From Helianthus annuus (Eukaryota > Streptophyta > Magnoliopsida > Asterales > Asteraceae), in assembly GCF_002127325.2 (NCBI RefSeq), contig NC_035439.2:1735393-1799392 (forward strand): a DNA stretch of 64,000 bases, given 5' to 3'. Positions 1-10,779 of the stretch are shown here, piece after piece. The notes below the pieces were generated by a model. That model was not told where the DNA came from. It did no database searches and saw only the letters and a list, made by a program, of their open reading frames with translations. How positions within the stretch are numbered: the stretch's first letter is position 1; each line of letters starts with the position of its first letter. A program made the position numbers and the translations under genes.

Positions 1-307
1 CTGTTAAAAAAACTTAACGGAGTTAAGCTTTTTTCCAAATTACAAACAAATTTTTTAGGGCTTTTGATCAGAACGATGATACGAGTCCGTCGATGTAAAA
101 CTTACTTCAAAATGGTGCTCCAAGTGACTTGATTTTGGTTAATTGGAAATTTAAACACCAGAATTGAAGCGCCGTTTTCATCGTTTGGAGCACCGTTTCG
201 AGGCAAATTTTACATCAATTGACTCGTATCGTCGTTCTAATCAAAAGCCCATAAAAATCTGTTTGTAATTTGGAAAAAAACTTAACTCCGTTAAGTTTTT
301 TTAACAG
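1..307. mobile_element. Foldback / long-TIR MITE, no coding capacity
   Basis: The first and last roughly 115 bases are imperfect inverted copies of each other. The left arm begins CTGTTAAAAAAACTTAACGG and the right end is its complement, finishing in TTAACAG. Only about 70 bases separate the arms, so the RNA or single strand would form one long hairpin. There is no ORF. This is the structure of a non-autonomous foldback or Mutator-like MITE. The left end coincides with the window edge, so a TSD cannot be checked and the element may start earlier. Confidence 0.65.
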
Positions 308-1066
308 GGGACCGTTGTAGGAAAAATAGGTGAAATGTGGGACTGGTGGGGGGAATATTCTGAGGTGGAATTATTAATGACCAATAAGGTCTAGGTGGGA
401 TTATTACACGCCAATTTCCCTTAGTTAAAATGACTATAAATGATTAGTTTATATTATAGTAATTAATAATAAAGGAATAAAAAAACTACAAAACTCCTCT
501 CACTCTGTGGTAGCGTTCACGTCTAACGCTTTGCTGAGATGACACAATTGTCGCTCCCAACCAAACTCACAACTCATAGACGTATCTCATCATCATATTA
601 GCGTTCACGTCTAACGCTTTGCTGAGATGACACAATTGTCGCTCCCAACCAAACTCACAACTCATAGCCGTATCACATCATCATATTATTTAACCATATC
701 GAATGTCTTGATTTTGTAGTTACGAAGAACTTTTTGTCACAGTACAACTTTGTACTTTTTTAAGATTGTAATGTTATACTAGGTTCCTAATAAGTTTGTT
801 AGTTTGGTAGATTGAATAATTATAGGTTTGACAAATTTGTATAGTTAGAACTTAAATACGATTTATTTGTAGAAAAAGCATCAACCTAACTCGGCACACT
901 TAAAATTGTGTCCTATTTGTGGTGTGTTTCTGATCAACCCATTTGATATTTATCCGTGAATATTAGTAATTCTTGGTGAGTTAATAGCAATTTAAACAAC
1001 GAATGACTCTAGTTCAATTGAATCTTTTATCTTTACATAATTATGTCATATTCCAATTAATAAACT
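308..1066. other. Non-coding DNA flanking the nest
   Basis: AT-rich sequence without a credible ORF. Apart from the 88-bp tandem duplication at 511-686 I see no recognisable gene, RNA or element end. It is the original target DNA into which the truncated LINE inserted. Confidence 0.5.
511..686. repeat. 88-bp tandem duplication (2 copies)
   Basis: Copy 1 (511-598) and copy 2 (599-686) start with TAGCGTTCACGTCTAACGCT and differ at only a few positions near their ends. The spacing is exactly 88 bases. Each copy contains the short inverted pair AGCGTT / AACGCT. Confidence 0.85.
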
Positions 1067-1093
1067 TGGATTTATATAAACCTGGAGGGCTTG
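1067..1093 (+). mobile_element. LINE 5' stub with its left TSD
   Basis: Bases 1067-1078 (TGGATTTATATA) recur at 37581-37592 directly after the LINE poly-A tail, so they are the LINE target-site duplication. Bases 1079-1093 are the first bases of a heavily 5'-truncated LINE. CTG GAG GGC TTG (1082-1093) is in frame with ATT AAA AAA TTT at 36343, giving the usual LINE reverse-transcriptase segment LEGLIKKFLWGG once element A is subtracted. Bases 1089-1093 (GCTTG) are also the left TSD of element A. Confidence 0.75.
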
Positions 1094-1521
1094 TGTAACA
1101 ACCCGCACTTTTGTGCGTTGTTACTACTCGATACACTCGTTACGCCTAGCACCAGAGATTCAGATCATAATGTAACTATATCAGATCTATCGCTAAATCG
1201 AAGTATAATCGAATAATTACGCATATTCTATCGCTATTACAAACCTATTTTCAATAAATTATAACACTCACGATGATGTTGAGTGAGGGCTTAATCTACC
1301 CTCCTCGATAACCGTGAGATGTCAGAACGTAAACAAGCAACGCTAACAAAGACTATCGGATGAGTACCATGTCTCCAGCCATCATGACGATGACGGCAAC
1401 ACGAGCAAGTAGTGCCCCGATAATCATTGTGGCACATCACATCGAAGAACGCACTCGAAGGCACGCGTAACTCGATCATCGCACCGAATATTGGATATAT
1501 AGATACGTATATACGACCCTT
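1094..1521 (+). repeat. Element A 5' LTR, proximal part
   Basis: Matches 33945-34373 of the 3' LTR nearly base for base. It stops at CCCTT (1517-1521), where element B inserted; the LTR resumes after a second CCCTT at 27360-27364. The intact 3' LTR has a single CCCTT at this point. Confidence 0.95.
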
Positions 1522-3945
1522 TGCACACCCCGATTTCCACGTGTCTCACCGGTGGACCCGGTGGGGGATTACCGTGACGTAGTTGGCAACATTATAGTCA
1601 AACCACACAATATATATGAATGCACAGCGGAAGCATAAAGATAAATATATTTCAACGTTAAGTGTAATATCAAAGTATCACCATTGTTGAATTTAAATCC
1701 ACAGGGGATCAATAATAATAACAAAAGTATTGTTCAACAGACTTCAGGCATCTTAAGCTTGCGAGACTTCTAATGATGCTAAGGAGAAATCCCAGCCAAT
1801 TACGCATAGTACCTGCATTTAGGCTTTTTGGGGAAAATACGTCAGTTTACACTGGTAAATACATTCAACTGACACTTTTGTAAAATGTTTAATAAAATTG
1901 GTTTAAATGCTCAAGCCACAAACTCATTATAACTTGGGATAATTTATAATCAAATCTTGTAAAGAATTACATGTTACTATGCGTTCGGTCGCCCGGGTCG
2001 TGCCGGGTTAAAGTTTAATAGACACACCACATATCATAAAACCGTGGCGGGTAACCAACGGCTACACTTTTATAGCCATAGACATAATGCCGGGTGTACG
2101 CCTACACCGGGATGTCAAGGTCGTGGCCATTCGTAAATGCTGCCAAGGATATCCGGGACATGGTCATTAAGCCCCCAAAGGCGTAAAGCCAACAAAACAA
2201 GTTTTTAAACGGGTCACATTGATAATACCCAACAACAAATGAGTTGGGGTCAATTGCCCGACCAAGCGGTATTTTAGATACCGTAACCCAAGCCCGTATA
2301 ACGGAAAATAAGTTAAAAGTATTTACCTTTGCAAGTATAATTCCTTAATTGAAATAAATTGCAGATAGCTTTTACTGGCTCCCTATTCTGGAACGAAGGT
2401 TTAAATTAACCTATTAGAATCCTAACGGGTCTTTAATTTAGCCGTAGCTTAGACCGGTCAGTTTGGAAGGATATTTACGGTTAAATCGCGTGAAAGGCGA
2501 AAACCGTGAATGAAGTGTGATTTTGACCCAACAAGTTTGAAGACTTGTTTTATATGGGTATAATAATCATACTTTGGATTTTGGGGTCAAAACAATATGG
2601 TTTGACACGTTTCGGCTAATTTATGTAAACTAGTTACACAAGCCGAACCGTGCGCGCAAAAGGCGCAACGGGTAATCCGCAAGATTCCTACACTGTTTTC
2701 CTAAGTCAATATGCCCTAAAGAGGTTGTGGTATCAGTAGGATACCTTCCATAATGCCCGTAACGAGTTTAAGTTAATATTATGCCCCGTAGGGGTATTTC
2801 GGTCTTTTTAAAGATTATAAAAGAGGTTTCTGAGTTCTACAGGAAATCTGAGTTTCCCGAACAGTTTATAAAGTCTAAAATACTTTATTTATTAATTAAA
2901 ATCAGTAGCAACTGGAATTGGGTCAAAAGACCTTGTAGAACTCTAGTTATGGCCGAAAAGGGTATATTCGGTATTTACCGAACCGTTGCCATAACCGCAG
3001 GTTATGAGCAGGTTAAAAATAATTAAAAATCTTTAAAAATCCCAAAATATTATTTTACATCAGTGAGTAAAAGGTTTGGTGTCGAAATCCGGGTTTAGAT
3101 AGGCGTTATGCTAATTGCGCTATTTAATTACTAAAGTTTCGCAATTTGCGCTATTTAGCATAACTCCTATTCTGGACCTTGGATTGACATGAAATTTTAG
3201 GGACATGCTTACAAATCAGTAACCAAGGTTATGATCCTTTCACATGTCCGAAATTCTCGTTTTAATTTAAAAAGGGCGTTACGGTCAACTTTTAAGCATT
3301 TAACGGAAATGTGTAAAAGACTCGGACAAACAACGAACCGGTCACAGAGGGTTATACCATTATGTAACCTGGTCCTAAGAGAGTCCTAAGGTATATCTAA
3401 ATCAAACTTTAACGGGTCAGAACTGAAGTCAATGCAAAAGTCAAACTTTTGCGACTTTCGGCTCCGAACCGGGTCTAAACAGAAAATGGTCAGATCAAAC
3501 AAGCTTAGACTAGTTTATATACTTATTATCATGTTTTATGAGTGTTCAAACAGGTTACATATCATCTACATTACAGATTATGCAAGAAATCGCAAAATGA
3601 CATTTCTGTTGACTTTTTCTAAGCACGTTTGACTCGACATTTGGACTAGTTAGAGTGGGAATCAGAGGGTGCCCTTTTAGGGGTTTAATGCCCACATGAT
3701 TACCATCATATAACTATCTTTGATTCGGCAAATCACTGGACCATTCGTGATTTATCGCAAAGTCAATCGTTAGTTACGACGGATTGACTTTTAGGCTAAA
3801 ACTATGGAAAAACGAAACCACAAAGGGTTAGGCAACTTACAGAAGCTTGGTGCACGACTAAGAATGATAGAGGAAAGCTTGAGAGCTCCAAGAATGATCA
3901 GAAGGCAGGTTTTGAGGTGTGTTTCACTTATGCACAATGAGGTGC

Positions 3946-3954
3946 CTTTTATAG
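3946..3954 (-). promoter_or_regulatory. Probable LTR promoter TATA box of element B
   Basis: The minus strand reads CTATAAAAG, followed downstream by GCACCTC and a leader-like stretch. It lies about 900 bases into the LTR. The segment containing it is deleted from the element's own 5' LTR. Confidence 0.45.
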
Positions 3955-4124
3955 TGAAAAAATGGACTCAAGATCATCACAACTCAACCTACAAGGCATC
4001 ATGGATGTTCAGCAGGTGGCCCTGGGTGCTAGGGGTCATGTAGAGGGCGCCCATGCTTCATTTATTGCTCAAATGATCGTTCACAACTTCAAACAGCAAG
4101 TCTGTCCAAAGTTTCTGCATCTGG

Positions 4125-4259
4125 GACTTGTACGCGACCCGCATTAGATTCAGGCAACTTGTACGCGGGCCGCATGAATCTTCATGACAGGAAACGTATC
4201 TGCAGGTGGCTCGCGGCCCGCTTCAACTTGCTTGTTTCACTCAGGCGGGCCGCCTGAGG
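4125..4259 (-). repeat. GC-rich degenerate palindrome cluster in LTR of B
   Basis: Four related blocks (CGCGACCCGC, CGCGGGCCGC, CGCGGCCCGC, GGCGGGCCGCC) are spaced about 30-45 bases apart in otherwise AT-rich DNA. On the minus strand they lie roughly 170-310 bases upstream of the TATA box. Comparable clusters occur upstream of TATA boxes in LTRs A and F. Confidence 0.6.
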
Positions 4260-4858
4260 CCTAAATTTCAAGATTTTCAAATCTTTTGTAATCATTAACC
4301 TGACCTTTCTGTTTCGAAGGGGTAACTTTGCGATTTGGCCCTCGATTATTTACCGTTAAGGGCCTCGTGCCTTTTACCCGCACTGTTAAGTCCCTGGTTA
4401 GTTTAATTACTATCCGAAAAGCCTTAACTTTTATTGTTGACGCTTTTAACCCCTCTCGTACGAATTTGATCATAACTTTCTCGTTTTAAATCGGAACTTC
4501 GCGAAATTTATATAGTATATGCTAGTGAGTATATTTTACTGTTACAAAGCCTCGAGTTTGTCAAAGGGTCACTCAGAGGTATAATTAAACATGTTGACAC
4601 AGTTAACCCCTGCAGCTTGTAATTTCTCACTTTCTTCCGCGTTTCGCTCCGTACGATCCATGATTTGTTCGTTTGAAGGTACGAGCATCGTTTAGGGTTA
4701 CTATACAGTATATTTACCCTTTGTTGACATTTATAACCCTCGAATTTACAAACTTTCAAGGTTTGTCAACTTTAGTCCTTTATTTAATATCTAATGCCAC
4801 GTGTAAACTCATGACATGTGTTAACACATTATTGGACACAAAATTTCGAGGTGTTACA

Positions 4859-4875
4859 TCCTCACCCCCTTAAAA
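4859..4875 (-). other. Polypurine tract of element B
   Basis: On the minus strand AAGGGGGTGAGGA directly precedes the 3' LTR start TGTAACACC. This is the expected plus-strand primer position. Confidence 0.85.
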
Positions 4876-4896
4876 TAAATCTCGACTCGAGATTTA
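4876..4896 (-). promoter_or_regulatory. 21-nt inverted repeat between pol stop and polypurine tract (B)
   Basis: Perfect inverted repeat: arm TAAATCTCG, 3-nt centre, arm CGAGATTTA (read on the minus strand; the outer centre bases can also pair). The TAA stop of pol is the first codon of the left arm. The same structure with a compensatory change is found in element C at 15438-15458. Confidence 0.7.
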
Positions 4897-5109
4897 CTCA
4901 AACAAATAAGGGTATTTTTCTTTCATCGTGGTTTCAACCTCCCACGTGAATTCGGGACATCTACGGGCATCCCACTTGACCTTTACTATAGGTACATGCT
5001 TCCTTCGAAGCTTTTTTACCTGTCGATCTTCAATCGACAAAGGTTTTTCCACAAATTTCAAGCTCTCATCTATATGCACATCTGTGTGTGGTATCACTAG
5101 TGATTCATC
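4894..5109 (-). pseudogene. Element B pol, C-terminal chromodomain fragment
   Basis: This is the tail of the B polyprotein, separated from the rest (18691 upwards) by the insertion of C. Across the insertion, after counting the TSD once, the frame continues without a break. The residues include VKVKWDARRCPEFTWEVE and end KEKYPYLFE. This is a chromodomain of the kind that chromovirus integrases use to direct insertion to marked chromatin. The matching segment in C is [19 protein letters not shown]. The piece has no promoter or start of its own. Confidence 0.85.
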
Positions 5110-8100
5110 TGTGACAACCCTCACAAAACCAGGTATCCGTACGACTTAATTAGCTATTAATTGTTGCCTAATTACTGTGCTTAACTGAGATTTCTGATAA
5201 ACTGCTACTTGATTGTTGATACATGTACATGTCTGCATCATACCTTGATTTTTCCTGTCACTACATTATTTATTTACTGAACTCTAGTGACAAACTTGAT
5301 GCACAAAAAGCACAGTAGCACTAAACGGATACACAGTGAACATGCTGATATAGCCAGCATCAGGCAGACACTGCCTCTAAAGGCCTGTATGAGCCAGAAA
5401 TATTTTACTACACTAGTCGAGAGTGTAGGGATAAGAGGGCTGTAGAACTGCGTCACTAGGTAATAATTATAGTGACCGGATGTGCCTAAAACGTACATTG
5501 AAAACAAAATTCTACACCTTAAAATAAAAATTCAGCATTTATCTAAATTAGTAAAGTACAAAAAGTTGGAAAAATATTACTAGGCACTCTCCAAAGTATC
5601 GGGAATAAATTGTGTCACTAAAAATAATATCAACGACACTTTAAATAATTATTTGGCGCTTTATCGGAGTAATATCCAACCGTACAACCGAACTTTACCC
5701 GGGACCTAAAAATATTGTCCATGACACTATTTTCCTTTTCTGAGCTAGTTAGGGTGCCCGAATACTCTAACACCCGTTACAAAACATTACACACTAACAC
5801 TTTATTTAAAGTCCCTAATTAACTAACTAGTTACTTTAACAATTAGTTGAAATCCAACTAACTCCTTTCCCCCTATGAAAGTGACGGTCACTAGGAACCA
5901 CCACAACAAGATTTAGTAAAATCTTCCATAATCCCCATAAATTTCCATGGATCTTCTTGGGTCTTGTGTTGATAAGGCTTGTACTAGGAACAAGAATACA
6001 AGGTAATTACATGGTTTAAATTACAATTTAACTCTTTTTTTTTTTTTTGCATGTAATCGGCCTTAAGTGCCCCCACCATACGATTTTTTTTTTTATTTCA
6101 ACCACAAGACTTTTTCTTTGAAAATTTTCCTTAGTTCCCATGCAATCTCTTCTTGGTGTTTGTGATATTTGTTTGTACTATGTGAAGCATATTAACCATT
6201 GGGTATTAGAGTTTGAATTATAAGTATACTCATTATCCTAAGCATCTCACCACTGCAACTTTCTTTTTCCCACTAAAGAGAGCTACGGCCGAAACCCTTA
6301 TCAACACACCACCCACTTTCAATTCTTGTTCAAGCATTTCAAACTCCCTACAAGGTGTAACAAGGCGAATCACGGAGTGTGGAGCTCGCGGTTTGTCAAG
6401 GACCTCTCTAGTTTGCCTTTATTCACTCGTTTTCTCTCGTGTTTCTTCCCTAGCTTCAAAGCTAGTAGTAAGCTCCTTTGATCATCTTTTACTTTATATT
6501 TTTGATGGTTAAGAATTATGAGGTGATGTAAATAAAAGAACACTAGAAGATCATAAAATGCAAACTTGAACATAAAGCTAGTAAGAGGTTAAAATAAGAT
6601 GGAATCTTGTTAAAAAAAAAAATAATAAATAAATTTTTTTTGATATGGTTATTATTTATTTTGATGCTTACTAGTAAGATGATGTTGGACATCAAAAATT
6701 TAACTTGTTAAAATAAGATTTAAAAACTTATGTTAACAAGTTAGGAGGTGACTAATGTTTATATAAAAAGATCACCTCCATGTTTTAACATAAACTTGGT
6801 AACAAGACGAGTTCTTGACAAATAAATAAACTAAGTGAGTGGGTGGTCTTATGGACCCGACATCTACAAATGATTTTTCTGTGACACACCAAGTTAAAAG
6901 ACGGATCTTTTTGTAAAGTCATAATTTTTGGAGGAAATAAGGCATGAAAAAGTTGTAAATGGATATTTTTTTATAAAATAAGTTCACAAGTTGTGAACAT
7001 TTAAAAATCCAGAGAACGGGAGTTTTACAAAAATAACACTTAGAATGTTTTGTGACAAGTGTTATGAATAATATTTTTGACATATTTTCGTAAAAGCACT
7101 AAACTCATAATACTTTACTTATGAGAGCATTACTAGTCTTTATGTAGATAAGTAATGACTTTAAACCAAACCTATATAAACTTATTATTGTTATTATCAG
7201 TATTATTTTGGGTAAAATTATATGGAATAAAATATAATATTTTTGGGAAAAAATATTTATATTTTGGAGATAGAATTTAAATATATTTTAAGTGAGACTT
7301 AATAATATATTTTGGTTTTACAAGAAAACGCACATGTATCAAAACCCCCATCCTTGGGAAGGAATATAATTATCAAATAATTACGAAGTGTAAACACGAA
7401 ATAGTTGCCTAACTATTTCCCAAAGACATTAAACCTTAAACTAAGGCACGACCGTCCGTCTAATAGAAGTTAGTACGTGTAGGTCGTCGCACGGCAGATT
7501 TTCTGGGAGATACTTTTTTTTAGACACACTTCGGTGAGTTCATGTCCCCCTTTTTTTTCTAACTGTTTTCAGTTTACTTAACTGCGGGGGTGAAATACAT
7601 GTTACTATGATTTACAAGTACTTTTCAACGGTATGCTTAACGTAAGGAGGTGTTATACGATCATGTGAGTGGATAGGAACAACATGGGGCCATTAGTCCT
7701 CATGGAGGGACCGAGGGACAGGAGCGGTAGATCTATCTGGGTGTAGCGAGCCCAGCCCCCGGCCAAACTAGAAACGGACCGTGGGGTGACTTTGTCCACA
7801 TACTTTGCCGTGGCGAAATCTGCTAGGTTTGAGTCTCCCTATTTGCACTTCACATATGTCAGTGGCCTTGCAAACCATTGATGATCACAAGTCCTCTTAC
7901 ACTGCTACATACCACGACTATTTTTATACTCACAAAGGTTTTACATACTCACTTACGCATGAACTCGCTCAACATTATTGTTGATTTTTCAACTCACATG
8001 TATTTCAGGAAATTAAACGGATCTGGCACGGTATGGAACGTTTTCCGCTGCACTGGTCATGAAGTCATCAGGGTTTAGGGTTGTGTCTCTTACTTGGACA

Positions 8101-8322
8101 AGACACAATCCCTAAATCACGTTTATGTTTTGTTATAAGTTGTTATGTTTCTGAACAAGGTTATGGTTGCATGTTAAAAACAATGGTATTGTATGATGTT
8201 TTCAAAAACTTAATGGATGACTTGCATGTTTTTTTTAAATTCATATAGCTTTGTTATGATTAAGCTATGGTATTAAGAAGTCACACAAATTAACCACGCT
8301 TCCGCAAAGCCAGGGTGTGACA
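5110..8322 (+). repeat. Element C 5' LTR (3213 bp)
   Basis: Nearly identical to 15475-18690. A TATA-like TTATAAGTA near 6219 is followed by a leader-like CT/AC-rich stretch and could be the promoter; this is uncertain. A hairpin (GGAGGTGA ... TCACCTCC, about 6743-6780) lies in the middle. Short ORFs inside (for example 6213-6512) occur in both LTR copies and are not considered genes. Confidence 0.95.
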
Positions 8323-8325
8323 GCT

Positions 8326-8339
8326 TGGTATCAGAGCTC
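8326..8339 (+). other. Primer binding site, element C (initiator Met tRNA)
   Basis: TGGTATCAGAGCTC begins 3 bases after the 5' LTR. TGGTATCAGAGC is complementary to the 3' end of plant initiator methionine tRNA and primes minus-strand synthesis. Confidence 0.95.
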
Positions 8340-8510
8340 TGATCATAGCGAACTAGGATTCTTTCTTGAGTCTAGACTATGATCACTAGGGCTCTCACGA
8401 AAACATTTTTCTGCATACCACTTAAGTCCAGATCCACAAACTTTTTACAAACAAATGTTGAGCACATTTTATTCATTATTCTAGGCTCAGTCTGGGAGGC
8501 TGAGGTTCAG

Positions 8511-8642
8511 GCTAGTGGGACTAGGAGTGTTGGCTAGTGGGACTAGGAGTGTTGGCTAGTGGGACTAGGAGTGTTGGCTAGTGGGACTAGGAGTGTTGGC
8601 TAGTGGGACTAGGAGTGTTGGCTAGTGAGACTAGGAAGGACA
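8511..8642 (+). repeat. 22-bp tandem repeat array (6 copies) in leader of C
   Basis: GCTAGTGGGACTAGGAGTGT plus TG is repeated with an exact 22-base period at 8511, 8533, 8555, 8577, 8599 and 8621; the last copy is diverged. A partial copy follows at 8661-8675. It lies between the primer site and the extra ORF. Confidence 0.95.
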
Positions 8643-8756
8643 GTCTGGGAGGCTGGGAGGCTAGTGGGACTAGGTGGATTATGTGATTATTATCTGGTAA
8701 CTTATGTGACTATGTGATTGACTGTTTGTGCATACCTGTGTTTATGTTACAGATAC

Positions 8757-10100
8757 ATGGATTCGACTGATTCAGGTGGTTCAGACATCACCGACCCCAG
8801 GCGTATTGTATCAGATGACCTGGAGTCGTCAGAGCATGAGGTTTATACGTCAGACTTCACCAGCACAGATGAGGATGACTTTCAGCCATTCGCCCTACCC
8901 GATGGCGTTGATGAGCTCCCAGTTGGTCCTATAGCCGGGGATCTACCTCTGGCATTGATCCCTGCTCCTATGCCCTTAGCGGCTTTTCCTGCGTACGGTT
9001 TGCCTATCGACGACGAGGAGGACGACGTCGATATGTTTGAGGAGGAGCCTTTCGAGGAGGATGCTCAGGGCGAGGCCCTTCCTGCCGCCGATCCCTTGTT
9101 GATCGCAGACGCTCCCGCAGCGGAGTCGCCTGCTCACTCTCCAGTCGCGGACTCCTTTGAGTCTGTGGCTTCTGTACCCGCACCTGCTCATAGTGCGCAG
9201 CACTTCTCCCATGGGTCCGATTCTGACCAGGCTTTATCTGTTGCCCCGATACCCAGTTCCACTTTCGACCACGAGGACGTGGAGGATTCCGACCCTATGT
9301 TTCCCCCAGGGTTCGACCCCGATCGTGACTTAGAGTTTGTTCCTATGGATCACTTTATGGAGGACCCAGTAGACCCCATTGACCCAGTGGACCCTATTGA
9401 CCCAGATTTTGAGTTTGAGATGGCTTTCGATGACATCGAGCCTGCCATTGCTCCAGAGCAGGCAGCTGCTTTTGACCCTTTACCCGAGCATGACCCTGTT
9501 CATGCTGATATTCCTCTTGAGCCTGTTGATGTTGATCCCCCTGTAGATGTTCCTGTGATCAAGGGCGATCATGTTGCTGTTGACCCTATTGTTCCTTTAC
9601 CCGTTGGTGACATACCTGCTGATCCTGTTATTGACCCTGTCGATCCTGATATTGCACCTGTTGACCCCGTTATTGCTCCTATCGATCCTTTACCCATCGA
9701 GCCCGAGCACGCTCTTTTTGCTGAGCACATGGATCCTCCAGATGAGGAGGCACAGCACGGGTGGATACCGGCGGACGAGGATGTTCCACCGTTTCCCCCA
9801 CATCACACTGGCACACACCACACTGATTTCTCATTTCAGATTCCACCATTTGTTCCTCCAGCGGGGCCTGGAGAGGGCTCTTCAGCCCATCCGTTCGGTC
9901 ATGTACCGATGCCTTTACCGTTCACGCCTCAGATTCCATCTGACCCATTCACTACTGCACCTTTTCGTGTGGCTCCCTTTGACCCCACACGAGAGCCACT
10001 GCTTTGGGCACCAGGTTCCCCTATGCCGCCCACTGATCCATACCACAGGTTCCATGTGGGCCACACCATTGAGGATGTATTGATGTCGTTTGTATATTAG
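8757..10100 (+). CDS. Additional ORF upstream of gag in element C (acidic, Pro/Asp-rich)
   Basis: I start at ATG 8757 (MDSTDSGGSD); the frame is open further 5' but without an ATG, and the preceding TTACAG could be a splice acceptor. The product is about 447 aa, very acidic and proline-rich, with a block of Asp-Pro repeats (VDPIDPVDPIDPD) around residues 210-330 and a Pro/Phe/His-rich region after that. It has no hydrophobic segment and no recognised catalytic motif. A TAG at 10098-10100 ends it, but the frame stays open to 10352 and encodes a helical, probably coiled-coil tail (QRLQELERAHLQ) ending in seven prolines. The TAG is therefore probably a recent CAG-to-TAG mutation. The function is unknown. 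Additional ORFs of this kind are known in plant LTR retrotransposons, and element B has a similarly placed one. Confidence 0.6.
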   Translation: MDSTDSGGSDITDPRRIVSDDLESSEHEVYTSDFTSTDEDDFQPFALPDGVDELPVGPIAGDLPLALIPAPMPLAAFPAYGLPIDDEEDDVDMFEEEPFEEDAQGEALPAADPLLIADAPAAESPAHSPVADSFESVASVPAPAHSAQHFSHGSDSDQALSVAPIPSSTFDHEDVEDSDPMFPPGFDPDRDLEFVPMDHFMEDPVDPIDPVDPIDPDFEFEMAFDDIEPAIAPEQAAAFDPLPEHDPVHADIPLEPVDVDPPVDVPVIKGDHVAVDPIVPLPVGDIPADPVIDPVDPDIAPVDPVIAPIDPLPIEPEHALFAEHMDPPDEEAQHGWIPADEDVPPFPPHHTGTHHTDFSFQIPPFVPPAGPGEGSSAHPFGHVPMPLPFTPQIPSDPFTTAPFRVAPFDPTREPLLWAPGSPMPPTDPYHRFHVGHTIEDVLMSFVY

Positions 10101-10352
10101 CATGAGTCGCACGAGCAGCGACTACAGGAGTTGGAGAGAGCCCATCTGCAGCCATGTCAGTGCCATGGCCGGGCACCCTCTCCGTTGCAGCCATCACGAC
10201 CTTTACCCCTTGACTACGCTGCCCGTCTTACTACTTTGGAGCAACGGTTTGCTTCCATTATTCGGACACAGCAGGCGATGGAGGCGGACTGGTTAGAGTT
10301 GCGCCGTTTGTTGTATACCCATTTTCCCCCTCCTCCTCCACCACCAGCTTAG
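10101..10352 (+). pseudogene. C-terminal continuation of the C additional ORF behind the TAG
   Basis: Same frame as 8757-10100. It encodes a heptad-like helix followed by a polyproline end and TAG. The position and character match the C-terminus of the B additional ORF (EEILHRLNHVERDFKQE), supporting the view that the full product extends to 10352. Confidence 0.5.
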
Positions 10353-10779
10353 AGCTCATCGGTGCCACTTGGGTAGGCGAAGTGAGAAGGCGGCGATTGC
10401 TTTTTGTCTGCACAGCATTTTGGGGAGACTACATTATGACTTGACTTGACTTTTGTTATGTACTTGATGTTGTATTGATACTGATGTAGCTTTTGACAGG
10501 GGTGATGTAGCCCCTAGTGATTGATGATTGTATGTATACACTTACGATGTGGTCTCATTTATATATGGCAATCGCAGTTTTCTCACTATATCTGGATTCA
10601 CTTGATTGCTTATTTATGTTTTGTGACATGGGATGTTGTATGTATGATATTTGCAACATGGGATGTTGGGACATGGGATGTTGTGTGTGATATATTGATA
10701 ACATGAGATGTTATATGCTATTACTATTACTATATACGTATGTTTACTTTGGCCTAATCGACGTACGCATCTGTAGAAG
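10353..10779 (+). other. Spacer between additional ORF and gag (C)
   Basis: Non-coding. It contains four copies of ACATGGGATGTTG (10626, 10656, 10671 and a diverged one at 10701). Otherwise I see nothing in it. Confidence 0.5.

Larger units (their letters stand above)
1522..4858 (-). repeat. Element B 3' LTR (full length, 3337 bp)
   Basis: On the minus strand it runs from TGTAACACC at 4858 to the CA end at 1522, and it has lost one T next to that end compared with the other copy. Segment 3195-4555 is absent from the other LTR. The segment holds a TATA box and a GC-rich array, so this copy still has the promoter while the 5' copy does not. The small ORF at 2781-3026 recurs in the other LTR and shows no sign of being a gene. 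Confidence 0.92.

Noticed and set aside
1291..1479. 62-codon ORF repeated at 34142-34330
   Set aside because: Both copies lie in the LTRs of A, antisense, with no recognised motif.
2781..3026. 81-codon ORF duplicated at 26641-26886
   Set aside because: Lies in both LTRs of B, antisense to its transcript; no domain, and conservation is explained by LTR identity.
6213..6512. 99-codon ORF duplicated at 16577-16876, and 77-codon ORFs at 5274-5507 and 15639-15872
   Set aside because: They are identical because they lie in the two LTRs of C. They overlap on opposite strands and have no recognisable domain.
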